DNA of 64,000 nt, from assembly GCF_041912895.1 (NCBI RefSeq), contig NZ_JAYSGI010000001.1, positions 992,001 through 1,056,000 of the forward strand, written 5' to 3'. This document shows, piece after piece, positions 35,769-45,287 of this stretch. Each line of letters begins with the position of its first letter. The first letter of the stretch is position 1. Under the pieces are notes generated by a model, which saw only the letters and a program-made list of their open reading frames with translations, did not search any database and had not been told where the DNA came from. This DNA comes from Pelagerythrobacter sp041912895 (GTDB lineage: Bacteria; Pseudomonadota; Alphaproteobacteria; Sphingomonadales; Sphingomonadaceae). The position numbers and the translations under genes were made by a program.

Positions 35769-36389
35769 TTACAGCGTCGGCGTGAGCACACCGTCGATGA
35801 CGTGGACCACGCCGTTCGACTGCATGACGTCGGCCGTGTTGACCATCGCCGTGCTGCCGCCCATGCCGGCGATCTTAACCATGTCGCCATCCATCGTGAG
35901 CGTCAGATCCTCGCCTTCGACCGTGGTCAGCGTGGCAGTGCCGCCGCCTTCTTCGATCTGCGCGGCGAGATCGGCGGCGGTGAGCTTGCCGGGTACGACG
36001 TGATAGGTCAGCACCTTGGTCAGATCGTCTTTGCCGTCATCGGCCATCAAGCCGTCGAGCGTCGCCTTGGGAACCTTGGAAAAGGCGTCGTTGGTCGGGG
36101 CGAACACCGTGAACGGTCCGGCCCCGGACAGGGTTTCGCCCAGCCCGGCCTGAGTCACCGCCGAAACCAGCGTCGTAAGGTTCGGCGCCTTCGAAGCGTT
36201 TTCAACGATCGTCATATCCGCCATCATCGGCGCGCCGCCGACGGTCGGATTGGTCGAAGCGGCCATGTCGTCGCCCATCGCGTCGGTGGCCATCGCATCG
36301 TCCGGCGTCGTATCGGCGGCAGGTTCGCTGCTGCACGCTGCAAGCGATACGGCAGCGACACCGGCGAGCATAAGTGAAGGAAGTCTCAT
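35769..36389 (-). CDS. Fasciclin-domain lipoprotein
   Basis: 206 residues. Lipobox LAAC at Cys19, a Met/Asp/Thr-rich linker (about 20-58) and one FAS1 domain (about 60-204) with GPFTVFAPTNDAFSKVP and LTYHVVPGKL, H2-like motif NGVVHVIDGVL. FAS1 proteins act in adhesion or envelope stress. GAGGAGA lies six bases before the ATG. Upstream a GGAAA-N16-CGTA resembles an EcfG promoter with two mismatches. The position between pntAa and pntAb is unusual. Confidence 0.92.
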   Translation of the reverse strand: MRLPSLMLAGVAAVSLAACSSEPAADTTPDDAMATDAMGDDMAASTNPTVGGAPMMADMTIVENASKAPNLTTLVSAVTQAGLGETLSGAGPFTVFAPTNDAFSKVPKATLDGLMADDGKDDLTKVLTYHVVPGKLTAADLAAQIEEGGGTATLTTVEGEDLTLTMDGDMVKIAGMGGSTAMVNTADVMQSNGVVHVIDGVLTPTL

Positions 36390-36557
36390 AGATATTCTCC
36401 TCGGCAGCCTGGAGCGCTGTGTGCCCCAAACTCTGCCTACCCTACGAACGAGGGTAGCGTTGTTTCCGAGAAAGGGCCCTCGCGCGACCGCATCCGGGCA
36501 TGAGTTGCGGGATTTGCCGACGGATATCCGGCGAGTTAATTATTACGTTATAAGGGG

Positions 36558-37685
36558 TTACGAGGCCTTCTTAAGCCTCTCGCTCACCACTTCGCCACCC
36601 TTCGTCAGCCGCACCGTGTCGCCGATCTCCTCATCGAGCACCGGCTTGCCCGCCTCCTTGTCCCAGAAAGCGGAGAGGAAATTGTAGTGGTTGCGGGCGA
36701 ACAGCGCGCTGGCGTCGGCGGCGAGGTGCGCGGCGGTGTTCGCATAGCCGACGATCTTAACGCCGTGCCGCTCCACCACCTGGTCCGCGACCGAGCCTTC
36801 GACGTTGCCGCCTTGGGCCACCGCGAGATCGAAGATCACGCTGCCGGGCTTCATGCTCGCGACCTGCGCGTCGGAAATCAGGCGCGGCGCGGCCTTGCCG
36901 GGGATCAGCGCGGTGGTGACGACGATGTCCTGCTTCGCGATATGGCCGGACACCAGCTCGGCCTGGGCCTTCTGGTATTCTTCGCTCATCTCGGTGGCGT
37001 AGCCGCCCGATCCCTCGCCCTCGATCCCCGCCACATTCTCGACGAACACCGGCTTGGCGCCGAGCGACCTGATCTGTTCCTTCGTGGCGCTGCGCACGTC
37101 GGTCGCCGAAACCTGCGCGCCAAGCCGCCGTGCGGTGGCGATCGCCTGCAGCCCCGCTACGCCCACGCCCATTACGAAGACGCGCGCGGCCTGCACGGTG
37201 CCTGCCGCGGTCATCATCATCGGAAAAGCGCGACCATAAGTGTCGGCCGCAGCGATCACCGCCTTGTAGCCGGCCAGGTTCGACTGGCTAGACAGCACGT
37301 CCATGCTCTGCGCGCGGGTGATGCGCGGCATGAACTCCATCGACAGCGCCTCGATCCCCGCCTTCGCGTAGTCCGCGACCAGCTCCCGGTTGGCGAACGG
37401 ATCGAACAGCGCGGCGACCCACGCGCCCGGCTGCGCGCCTTCGAGCAGCGCGAGTTCGGGCGCCTGGATGCCGAGCACGATATCCGCGCCCTTCACCGTC
37501 GCCGCCGCAGGGCCGATTTCGGCCCCCGCCTCGCGGAACGCCTCGTCGGGTATCGACGCGCTGGCGCCGGCGCCTTCCTCGACCGCCACCGTCGCGCCGA
37601 GCGCGGCGAATTTCTTCACCGTTTCGGGCGTCACTGCGACCCGGGTCTCGCCCGGGGCGCGCTCCTTGAGGATGGCGATCCGCAA
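36558..37685 (-). CDS. pntAa: NAD(P)+ transhydrogenase subunit alpha, NAD-binding part (PntAa)
   Basis: The TTG at 37685 gives 375 residues beginning MRIAILKERAPGETRVAVTP, the family N-terminus; the ribosome site is poor. The domain resembles alanine dehydrogenase: AGYKAVIAAADTYGRAFPMM, VFVMGVGVAGLQAIATARRLGA (NAD loop) and GAQVSATDVR. No membrane segments; those are in PntAb. It sits 14 bases after a small aa3-oxidase subunit IV-like gene, so the two are co-transcribed. Confidence 0.95.
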   Translation of the reverse strand: MRIAILKERAPGETRVAVTPETVKKFAALGATVAVEEGAGASASIPDEAFREAGAEIGPAAATVKGADIVLGIQAPELALLEGAQPGAWVAALFDPFANRELVADYAKAGIEALSMEFMPRITRAQSMDVLSSQSNLAGYKAVIAAADTYGRAFPMMMTAAGTVQAARVFVMGVGVAGLQAIATARRLGAQVSATDVRSATKEQIRSLGAKPVFVENVAGIEGEGSGGYATEMSEEYQKAQAELVSGHIAKQDIVVTTALIPGKAAPRLISDAQVASMKPGSVIFDLAVAQGGNVEGSVADQVVERHGVKIVGYANTAAHLAADASALFARNHYNFLSAFWDKEAGKPVLDEEIGDTVRLTKGGEVVSERLKKAS

Positions 37686-37699
37686 AGCGCTTGCGGCGA

Positions 37700-37825
37700 T
37701 CAGCTGGAAATCAGGATGACGACGATCAGAGCGATGATCGCGATGGCCGGGACCGACCACTTGAGAAGGGTAATGAAGCCGCCATAGGTCGCGTTGGCCG
37801 CCTTCATGTCGTTGCCCGAAGCCAT
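37700..37825 (-). CDS. aa3-type cytochrome c oxidase subunit IV-like small membrane protein
   Basis: 41 residues from ATG 37825, with AAGGA nine bases upstream. A short soluble head (ASGNDMKAANATYGGF) precedes one transmembrane helix (ITLLKWSVPAIAIIALIVV). This matches the bacterial aa3-oxidase subunit IV family. It is not beside oxidase genes here but leads the transhydrogenase gene pntAa, so it may be a membrane factor for that enzyme instead. Confidence 0.75.
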   Translation of the reverse strand: MASGNDMKAANATYGGFITLLKWSVPAIAIIALIVVILISS

Positions 37826-37985
37826 TTCGTGTCGTTTCCTTCGTGGGAAAGGGGATTTCGCGGTGGGTCTATCGCGCCCGGGAGGCGGCATCAAGCCTCC
37901 CGCAAGCCGCCAACAGCCTTAATCGGACCTTTACCCCCGCCCCGTAGATCGAACCCCTGTGCCGCAGCGAGACGGTTAGGGGACG

Positions 37986-39404
37986 ATGGCCGAGAACGAA
38001 TCGCGCCTTTTGATGCTGATCGACGACGAGCCGGCGCAAAGCCGTCTCATCAGTGCGCTCGCCGCGCGCGAAGGCTGGCGCACGCTGGTGGTCGGCGATT
38101 CGGAAACCGCGATCGCCACGCTCGGCACGCGGCAGGGCATGCAACTGGCCGCGATCATCCTCGACCAATGGGTGCCAGGCGACGACGCCTGCCAGCTCAT
38201 CGAGGAATTGAAGAGCCGCCGTCCCGCGCTGCCGATCCTGATGCTCACGACCAGCGCCAGCCCGCTGTTGGCGGTCGAGGCGATGCGCGCCGGTGCGACC
38301 GACTACCTCATCAAGCCCGTCGCACCCGATCGGCTGATGCAGGCACTGCGCAGCGCGACCAAGCGCGAGGCGCCCAAGGACGAGCTCCAGCCGCTGACCG
38401 AAAAAATGCCCGCCTCGCTCGATTTCGACGCGATGATCGGCACCGCACCCGCGTTCCGTACCGCGCTGGCGCGCGCAGCCAAGACCGCCCGCGGCCACGG
38501 CGCGGTGCTGATCGAGGGCGAGAGCGGCACGGGCAAGGAGATGCTGCTGCGCGCGATGCACGCCGCGAGCCCGCGCGCGAAGGCGCCGCTGCGTACGATC
38601 AACATCGGTGGGGTGCCGTCCAGCTCGCTCGAATCGATCCTGTTCGGGCACGAGCAGGATGCGTTTCCCGGCGCGTTCGACCGGCAGATCGGCGCGCTCC
38701 AGCATTGCGATGGGGGCACGCTGGTGCTCGACGAGGTCGACCGGCTCGACCAGTCAGTGCAGGGCAAGCTGGCCGACTGCATCGAGCAGGGCATCGTCCG
38801 CCCGATCGGCGCGCGCCACGGCTTCCGGGTCGACGTGCGGCTGCTGAGCGCGAGCAACCTGCCGCTCGCCGATCTCGTCGCGGCGGGCCATTTCGACGCG
38901 CGGCTCCACGCGGCGCTGGCGGCGACCACGATCGTGCTGCCTCCCTTGCGCGACCGGCCGGGGGACATTCCTGCGCTGACCCGTCATTTCCTCGCGCGGA
39001 TCGGCGAGCAGCCGGGCCTGCGCCACCATTCGATCACCGACGGCGCGCTCTCGCTGCTCGCCGCGTTCGACTGGCCCGGCAACGTGCGCCAGCTCCAGTC
39101 GGTGCTGTTCCGCGCGGCGGTCTATTGCGACGGCGAGACGCTGACGATCGAGAGCTTCCCGCAACTGCTCGAACTGATCGGCGACAGTGCGGCGGCCGGC
39201 GGCGCACTGCACGAGAGCGGCGGCGTGATGCTCTACACCGACGACGGCAACCTGCGCCCGCTGGAGGACATCGAAGCCGACGTGATCCGCCTTGCCATCG
39301 GCCACTATCGCGGGCGGATGACCGAGGTCGCGCGGCGGCTCGGCATCGGGCGCTCCACGCTCTACCGCAAGCTTTCCGACCTCGGGATCGACAACGCGGC
39401 CTGA
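37986..39404 (+). CDS. NtrC-type response regulator with degenerate GAFTGA loop
   Basis: 472 residues: receiver domain (1-125, with acidic pocket IDDEP, phosphorylatable Asp60 in ILDQWVPG and Lys of LIKPV), an AAA+ domain (about 150-375) with Walker A EGESGTGKEML and Walker B GGTLVLDEVDRL, and a C-terminal Fis-type helix-turn-helix (ARRLGIGRSTLYRKL). The sigma-54-contact loop, normally GAFTGA, is DAFPGAF, so it may not activate sigma-54 polymerase; a sigma-70 or repressor mode is possible. No sensor kinase is adjacent. An SDR gene follows 18 bases later. Confidence 0.9.
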   Translation: MAENESRLLMLIDDEPAQSRLISALAAREGWRTLVVGDSETAIATLGTRQGMQLAAIILDQWVPGDDACQLIEELKSRRPALPILMLTTSASPLLAVEAMRAGATDYLIKPVAPDRLMQALRSATKREAPKDELQPLTEKMPASLDFDAMIGTAPAFRTALARAAKTARGHGAVLIEGESGTGKEMLLRAMHAASPRAKAPLRTINIGGVPSSSLESILFGHEQDAFPGAFDRQIGALQHCDGGTLVLDEVDRLDQSVQGKLADCIEQGIVRPIGARHGFRVDVRLLSASNLPLADLVAAGHFDARLHAALAATTIVLPPLRDRPGDIPALTRHFLARIGEQPGLRHHSITDGALSLLAAFDWPGNVRQLQSVLFRAAVYCDGETLTIESFPQLLELIGDSAAAGGALHESGGVMLYTDDGNLRPLEDIEADVIRLAIGHYRGRMTEVARRLGIGRSTLYRKLSDLGIDNAA

Positions 39405-39422
39405 GCGGCTTACCCGGCCGCA

Positions 39423-40181
39423 ATGGCCGATCCTTTCGACTTTTCGGGCAAGAGCGCGCTGGTCACCGGCGCCGCATCCGGTATCGGCGCGGCGACGGCG
39501 CGCTGGCTCGACGCGCACGGCGTGGCGCGGCTGGTGCTGATCGATCGCGACGACGCGGCGCTCGATACGCTCGACCTCGCCTGCGAGAGCGAGCGGGTAG
39601 CGGGCGACGTGTCCGATCCGGCGCTGTGGGCCGGTCTGTCGCTGGCCTCGCTCGATCATGCCGTGGTCAACGCCGGCGTTTCCTCGGGCGGCCCGATCGC
39701 CGAGTGCGATTTCGCCGAATGGCGGCGCGTCATGGCGGTCAACCTCGACGGCGCTTTCCTTTCCCTGCAAGCCGTGATGCGCGCGATGACGGGCGGCGGC
39801 AGCATAGTCGTCTCCGCCTCGGTCAGCGGCGTAAAGGCCGAGCCCGGCACCGCCGCCTACGGCGCTTCGAAGGCCGCGCTGATGCAACTCGCGAAGGTTG
39901 CGGCGAAGGAAGGCGCACCGCAGGGCTTCAGGGTCAACGCCATCGCGCCGGGCGGTGTCGACACGCCGATCTGGGACCAGACGCCGTTTTTCCGCGATCT
40001 CGTGGCCGAGCACGGCGGAGACCGCGATGCCGCGATGAAGGCGATGGCCGCGATGGCGACGCCGCTGGGCCGTTACGCGAGCGCCGACGAGATTGCGGCG
40101 CAGATCGGCTTCCTGCTTTCCGATGCCGCCGCCACGATCACCGGCGCGGTGCTGGTGAGCGACGGCGGCTATTCGCTTTAG
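39423..40181 (+). CDS. Short-chain dehydrogenase/reductase
   Basis: 252 residues of the classical SDR type. TGAASGIGAA is the NAD(P) loop, VNAGVSSG the structural NAG block, SASVSG and YGASK the catalytic Ser-Tyr-Lys, and LVSDGGYSL the C-terminus. Aspartate at the end of strand 2 (LIDRDD) favours NAD(H). Substrate unknown. Confidence 0.9.
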   Translation: MADPFDFSGKSALVTGAASGIGAATARWLDAHGVARLVLIDRDDAALDTLDLACESERVAGDVSDPALWAGLSLASLDHAVVNAGVSSGGPIAECDFAEWRRVMAVNLDGAFLSLQAVMRAMTGGGSIVVSASVSGVKAEPGTAAYGASKAALMQLAKVAAKEGAPQGFRVNAIAPGGVDTPIWDQTPFFRDLVAEHGGDRDAAMKAMAAMATPLGRYASADEIAAQIGFLLSDAAATITGAVLVSDGGYSL

Positions 40182-40189
40182 CGTCCGGC

Positions 40190-40978
40190 CTAGTCGGTAA
40201 GGAAAGCGACCAGGCTCTTCACCTTCTTCTGCCGCCATTGCGGTAGCGGGGCGACGAGCCAGTAGGCGCGGCGGCCTTCATCGGGGCCTTCGAGCGTGGC
40301 AAGGCGGCCGTCTTCCAGCGCGTCCTCCACCAGCAGATAGGGCAGGATCGCCTTGCCCATGCCCGCGACCGCGCTGGAGAGCGCCTGCCCGGCATTGCCG
40401 ACCTCGATTGCCGCATCGGCACCTTCGGGCAGCGGCGCGCCGGGCCAGTCGATCCACAGGTCGGGCGCGCCTTCGGCGGCGACCACGACGCGGCGCGCGG
40501 GGGCCAGCTCGATCCCTTCGAGTTCGCCCGGCCCGTCGACCAGCCGCACCGCGACGTCGAGATTGGTCTCGGTGAAGTCGGCGTTCTCGTCCGCGACGAA
40601 GCGGAAGCGAATGCCGGGATTGGCATTGCGGAACGCGGCGAGGCGCGGCGCGAGCCACTGGGCGTAGAATTCGCGCGGGGCGGCGATGGTATAGCGGTCG
40701 CTCGCCTGCCCCGCCTGCATCGACTGGACCGATTCCTCGAACTTGAGGAACCCTTCGCGCAGCGCGTCGAGCCCCGCGAGGCCCTCCTCGGTCAGTTCGA
40801 GCCCCTTGGAGGTGCGGCGGAACAGCACCGTGCCAAGGTGATCCTCCAGCGCGCGAATCTGCTGGCCGACCGCGGCGGGCGTCACCGCCAGTTCGTCCGC
40901 CGCACGGGTGAAGCTGAGGTGGCGCGCGGCGGCGTCGTAGACCCGCAGGGCGTTCAAGGGCAGGTGCGTGCGCTTCAT
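40190..40978 (-). CDS. LysR-family transcriptional regulator (GcvA-like)
   Basis: 262 residues. Winged helix-turn-helix at residues 1-62 (PLNALRVYDAAARHLSFTRA, then VTPAAVGQQIRALEDHLG) and a periplasmic-binding-like effector domain (about 90-255). The sequence is nearest the GcvA type. It is divergent from ppk with 105 bases between their starts, so it may control ppk, though it could also control the SDR gene with which it converges. That choice is open. Confidence 0.9.
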   Translation of the reverse strand: MKRTHLPLNALRVYDAAARHLSFTRAADELAVTPAAVGQQIRALEDHLGTVLFRRTSKGLELTEEGLAGLDALREGFLKFEESVQSMQAGQASDRYTIAAPREFYAQWLAPRLAAFRNANPGIRFRFVADENADFTETNLDVAVRLVDGPGELEGIELAPARRVVVAAEGAPDLWIDWPGAPLPEGADAAIEVGNAGQALSSAVAGMGKAILPYLLVEDALEDGRLATLEGPDEGRRAYWLVAPLPQWRQKKVKSLVAFLTD

Positions 40979-41083
40979 CGTGCCGGTGCGGATAGCGGCA
41001 AGCCGCTGGCCCTGCAATCGTGCGCGGCGTAACAGAACCGTAACACGCGCACGACAGGGAGCCTGCGGAGCTTGGCACGTCGC

Positions 41084-43246
41084 ATGAACGCATATTCGCA
41101 TGGCGCGGCCGATCCGGCCGGCGAAGGCAGCGCGGCCGAGGGCGCGCCCGAGCGATACGTGAACCGCGAGCTTTCGTGGCTGTCGTTCAACCGCCGCGTC
41201 CTCGCCGAATCGGAGAACGAACGCTATCCGCTGCTCGAACGGCTGCGGTTTCTCTCGATCTCGGCCAGCAACCTCGACGAATTCACCATGATCCGCATCG
41301 CCGGGCTGGAAGGGCAGGCGACGCGCGGAATCGAGACCACCGCGATCGACGGGCTCGACCCGCGCCAGCAACTCGCCGCGATCCGTGAACAAGTGCTGGC
41401 GGTCGAGGCGCGGCAGCAGCGCGCGCTGGAGACGCTGCGCGCCCTGCTCGCGGGCGAAGGCATCCTGATCGCGGACATCGCCGATCTGGCCGAAGACCAG
41501 CAGACGTGGCTGGCGGAATACTTCGCAACCGACATCCTGCCACTCATCACCCCGCAGGCGATCGATCCCAGCCACCCCTTTCCGTTCGTCGCCAACCTCG
41601 GCATGGGGGTGCTGTTCCGGCTGAAGCGCGGCAAGCGCCAGCCCGATCTGGTGGAGATGGTGCTGATCCCCAGCGGAGCGCCGCGCTTCGTGCGCGTACC
41701 GGGCGCAACCGCGGTCTACGTCGCGATCGAGCAATTGATCGTGGCCTACGCCGACCAGCTCTTTCCCGGCTTCAAGATCCTCGGCGACGGCCTGTTCCGC
41801 GTGCTGCGCGACAGCGATATCGAGGTGGAGGAGGAAGCCGAGGATCTGGTCCGTTTCTTCCGCACCGCGATCCAGCGGCGGCGACGCGGGCGCGCGGTGT
41901 TGCTGGAGCTCGACCGCGACTGCGACCCGGCGGCCGAGGCGCTGCTGCGCGAACAGTTCGATGTGGGCAGCGCGATGATCGTGAAGTCCGCCGGGATGCT
42001 CGGCCTGCGCCATCTCGACGCGATCTGCGCCGAGCCGCGCCCCGACCTCAAGTTCGTCCCGTTCTCCCCCCGCTTTCCCGAACGCATCCTCGCGCACGAT
42101 GGCGACTGCTTCTCCGCGATCCGCGAGAAGGACATCGTCGTCCACCATCCCTACGAGAGCTTCGAGGTGGTGGTCGATTACCTGCATCAGGCGGCGACCG
42201 ACCCATGCGTCGTCTCGATCAAGCAGACGCTCTACCGCGCGGGCGACCAGTCCCCCGTCATCGCCGCGCTGATCGAGGCGGCGCAGAACGGCAAGGCGGT
42301 GACCGCGGTGGTCGAGCTGAAGGCCCGCTTCGACGAGGAGCGCAACATCCACTGGGCGACCGAGCTGGAGCGCGCCGGGGTGCAGGTGATCTACGGCTTC
42401 ACCGAGTGGAAGACCCACGCCAAGGTCAGCCTGGTCGTGCGGCGCGAGGAGGAAGGCTATCGCACCTACTGCCACTTCGGCACGGGCAACTATCACCCCA
42501 CCAACGCGCGCATCTACACCGATCTCAGCTACTTCACCGCCGACCCGGCGCTGGGGCGCGACGCGGCCAAGCTGTTCAATTTCGTCACCGGCTACGTCGA
42601 ACCACGCAGCACCGAATGCCTCGCGATCTCGCCGATCGGGCTCAAGCAGAAGCTGTTCGACCTGATCGACGGCGAAATCGCCAATGCGCGGGCGGGCAAG
42701 CCGACGGGCGTGTGGGCCAAGCTGAACGCGATCACCAACCGCGCGGTGATCGACAAGCTCTACGAAGCCAGCGACGCCGGGGTGGAGATCCAGCTCGTCG
42801 TGCGCGGCATCTGCTGCCTGCGCGCGGGTGTGCCGGGACTGTCGGAGAACATCCACGTCAAGTCGATCATTGGTCGGTTCCTCGAACACGGGCGCGTATG
42901 GGCGTTCGGCAACGGCCACCGCCTGCCCAGCAAGCACGCGAGCGTGTTCCTGACCTCCGCCGACGCGATGAGCCGCAATCTCGACCGACGGGTGGAGGTG
43001 CTGGTGCCGCTGGCGAACCGCACGGTGCACGATCAGGTGCTCGACCAGGTGATGCTCGCCAACATCCTCGATACCGAGCAGAGCTGGCAGCTCCGGCCCG
43101 ACGGGCAATACGTGCGGATGTGGGCGGAAGACGGCGGCTTCAACTGCCACGAATACTTCATGAGCAACCCCTCGCTCTCGGGCCGTGGCGCGGCGCTGAA
43201 AGCGGGCACGGTGCCTAAACTGCGGCTGGAGGATGAACCCGGATGA
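41084..43246 (+). CDS. ppk: Polyphosphate kinase 1
   Basis: 720 residues from ATG 41084 (a TTG at 41072 is an alternative that would add four residues). It polymerises the gamma phosphate of ATP to polyphosphate. NRELSWLSFNRRVL opens the N domain, and YCHFGTGNYHPTNARIYTD carries the phosphorylated histidine; a second His box lies in GNGHRLPSKHASVFLTSAD. Followed by ppx with a 4-base overlap, so synthesis and breakdown enzymes are co-expressed. Confidence 0.96.
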   Translation: MNAYSHGAADPAGEGSAAEGAPERYVNRELSWLSFNRRVLAESENERYPLLERLRFLSISASNLDEFTMIRIAGLEGQATRGIETTAIDGLDPRQQLAAIREQVLAVEARQQRALETLRALLAGEGILIADIADLAEDQQTWLAEYFATDILPLITPQAIDPSHPFPFVANLGMGVLFRLKRGKRQPDLVEMVLIPSGAPRFVRVPGATAVYVAIEQLIVAYADQLFPGFKILGDGLFRVLRDSDIEVEEEAEDLVRFFRTAIQRRRRGRAVLLELDRDCDPAAEALLREQFDVGSAMIVKSAGMLGLRHLDAICAEPRPDLKFVPFSPRFPERILAHDGDCFSAIREKDIVVHHPYESFEVVVDYLHQAATDPCVVSIKQTLYRAGDQSPVIAALIEAAQNGKAVTAVVELKARFDEERNIHWATELERAGVQVIYGFTEWKTHAKVSLVVRREEEGYRTYCHFGTGNYHPTNARIYTDLSYFTADPALGRDAAKLFNFVTGYVEPRSTECLAISPIGLKQKLFDLIDGEIANARAGKPTGVWAKLNAITNRAVIDKLYEASDAGVEIQLVVRGICCLRAGVPGLSENIHVKSIIGRFLEHGRVWAFGNGHRLPSKHASVFLTSADAMSRNLDRRVEVLVPLANRTVHDQVLDQVMLANILDTEQSWQLRPDGQYVRMWAEDGGFNCHEYFMSNPSLSGRGAALKAGTVPKLRLEDEPG

Positions 43247-44754
43247 CCGCCATGAGCCCGTTCGCCCCGCGCGCGCTGCATTCGCGGCAGGAGGATCGCC
43301 GCGCGGTGATCGACATCGGTTCGAACACCGTGCGGCTGATGGTGTACGACGGTCCGCAACGTGCACCGCGCACGATGTGGAACGAGAAAGTGGTCGCGCG
43401 GCTGGGGCGCGATCTGGCGAGCACCGGGCGCATTCCAGAGGAAGCCGCGGAACAGGCGCTGGCGGGCCTCGCGCGCTTCGCACTGCTGGCTCAGGAACTG
43501 GGCGTGCACGACGTGCAAACGGTGGCCACCGCCGCCGCGCGCGACGCGGCGAACGGAGCGGATTTTCTCGACCGGGTGGCTGCGCTCGGGCTCGAACCGA
43601 AGCTGTTGAGCGGCGAAAACGAGGCGATTGCCTCCGCCCACGGGGTTCTCGGCGCTTTTCCGCAGGCCCACGGGGTGGTCGCGGACATCGGCGGCGGCAG
43701 CCTCGAACTGGTCGCGGTGGAAGGCGGCGCGTGCCACGATGCCGCGAGCCTGCCGCTCGGCACGCTGCGCCTGCCCGCCCTGCGCGCCGGCAAAGTCACG
43801 GATTTTCGTCGCGCCGTGAGCAAGACGTTCCGCAAGGCCGGATGGGCGACGGCGCATCCCGGTCCGCTCTACATGGTTGGCGGCACCTGGCGCGCGCTCG
43901 CCGCCTATGCGATGCGCGCGGCCGACTATCCGCTGACCGACCCGCACGGATTCCGGCTCGATACCGGCGAGGCCGCGCGCATCGCACGCAAGGTCGCCCA
44001 CGCCGATCCCGCGAAGCTGGCCGCGATCGAAGGCATCGGTGCGATGCGCGCCGAATCGCTGCCCGATGCCGCCGCATTGCTGGAGGTCATGCTGGCAGAC
44101 CTCGCGCCCGATGGCCTCGTGTTCTCGAGCTGGGGCCTGCGCGAAGGGCTGCTCCACCAGCGGCTCGAACCGCTCGAGCGAGCGAAGGATCCACTGATCG
44201 TGGCCGTCGCCGATTTCGCTGCGCCGATGAACAGCGCGATCACCGATGCCGCGCTGATGAGTGCGTGGGTGGTGGATATCGCGCATGGCAGCGGGGCCGG
44301 CAGCGGGCCGGAGAACGAGCGGCTGCGGCTGGCGGGTGCACTGCTGTCGCTCGCGCTGCACCGGGTGGAGCCGAACTTCCGCGAGAGCCAGGCGCTCGAA
44401 TGGGCGCTCGACAAGCGCTGGGTCGGGCTCGACGCGCGCGGCCGCGCGATGATCGCGGCGATGCTGCTGGGAAGCTGCAACCGGGCGGGCTGGTCCCGCC
44501 GGGTCGATGCACTCGCGGGCGAGGCCGACTTGCGCGAAGCGATGGGCTGGGGCCTCGCGATGCGGCTGGCCCGGCGACTGGGCGCGACCACCCGCGTCTC
44601 GCTGATGACCAGCGCCCTCGAACGCAAGAAAACGAAGCTGGTGCTGCGCCTCGACGAAAGCCGCGCCGCGCTCGCCGGCGAAGGCACGATGCGCGACCTC
44701 GCCGCGCTGGCCGACTGGCTGGGGCTGGAGCCGGAATTGCAGATCACGGCCTGA
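43243..44754 (+). CDS. ppx: Exopolyphosphatase/guanosine pentaphosphatase family (Ppx/GppA)
   Basis: 503 residues. Actin-like ATPase fold with VIDIGSNTVRLMVYDG (phosphate loop 1) and ADIGGGSLELV (loop 2), catalytic Glu in the segment LLSGENEAI, and an HD-like C-terminal domain (about 320-500). Hydrolyses terminal phosphate of polyphosphate, and possibly pppGpp. Its ATG overlaps the ppk stop. Confidence 0.95.
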   Translation: MTAMSPFAPRALHSRQEDRRAVIDIGSNTVRLMVYDGPQRAPRTMWNEKVVARLGRDLASTGRIPEEAAEQALAGLARFALLAQELGVHDVQTVATAAARDAANGADFLDRVAALGLEPKLLSGENEAIASAHGVLGAFPQAHGVVADIGGGSLELVAVEGGACHDAASLPLGTLRLPALRAGKVTDFRRAVSKTFRKAGWATAHPGPLYMVGGTWRALAAYAMRAADYPLTDPHGFRLDTGEAARIARKVAHADPAKLAAIEGIGAMRAESLPDAAALLEVMLADLAPDGLVFSSWGLREGLLHQRLEPLERAKDPLIVAVADFAAPMNSAITDAALMSAWVVDIAHGSGAGSGPENERLRLAGALLSLALHRVEPNFRESQALEWALDKRWVGLDARGRAMIAAMLLGSCNRAGWSRRVDALAGEADLREAMGWGLAMRLARRLGATTRVSLMTSALERKKTKLVLRLDESRAALAGEGTMRDLAALADWLGLEPELQITA

Positions 44755-44771
44755 GCGGCCATCATCGCCGC

Positions 44772-45197
44772 ATGACCGTACCGATAGACTACCGGCAGGC
44801 CGGGCCGGATTTCGACCGCTTCATGCTCGACCTGCGCGAGACGCTCGACCTGCAGACCACGCATCAGGCGTGGGGCGTGCTGCTGGGCGTGTTCGAGACG
44901 TTCCGCCGCCGGTTGACCCCAGCCGAAACTCTCGCCTTCGCCAAGGCCCTGCCGCCGCTGCTGCGGGCGACGTTCGTGCAGGACTGGAACTTCGATGGGC
45001 CACAGGCGCCGTTTGCCGATCGGGATGCGCTCGACCGCGAAGTGATGGCCTATCACCGCGATCATCAGTTGGCCGAGCCAGGCTGCATCGCCGCCACTGC
45101 CGCCACGCTGTGGCGCCACGCCGACCGGCAACGCCTCGAAGCCGCTCTCGCCCGGCTGCCCCAAGGCGCGCGCGATTTCTGGAGCGACCAGGCGTAG
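44772..45197 (+). CDS. DUF2267-family protein
   Basis: 141 residues, mostly helical and soluble. TTHQAWGVLLGVFETFRRRLT and LPPLLRATFVQDW are the conserved blocks of DUF2267, a family of unknown function. It follows ppx by 17 bases on the same strand and is probably in the same transcript. Confidence 0.8.
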   Translation: MTVPIDYRQAGPDFDRFMLDLRETLDLQTTHQAWGVLLGVFETFRRRLTPAETLAFAKALPPLLRATFVQDWNFDGPQAPFADRDALDREVMAYHRDHQLAEPGCIAATAATLWRHADRQRLEAALARLPQGARDFWSDQA

Positions 45198-45287
45198 CTC
45201 CCTCATCGGGAGCGCGCTGCATCTTTAATTCTTGTTTAAATCTGACTGTGTGATATTTAACTCTGACATAAATCATCGGAGGATAGC

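Noticed and set aside
36437..36457. Stem-loop CTACCCT/AGGGTAG between pntAa and the fasciclin gene as terminator.
   Set aside because: The 7-base stem has no T run in the reading direction of pntAa; role unclear.
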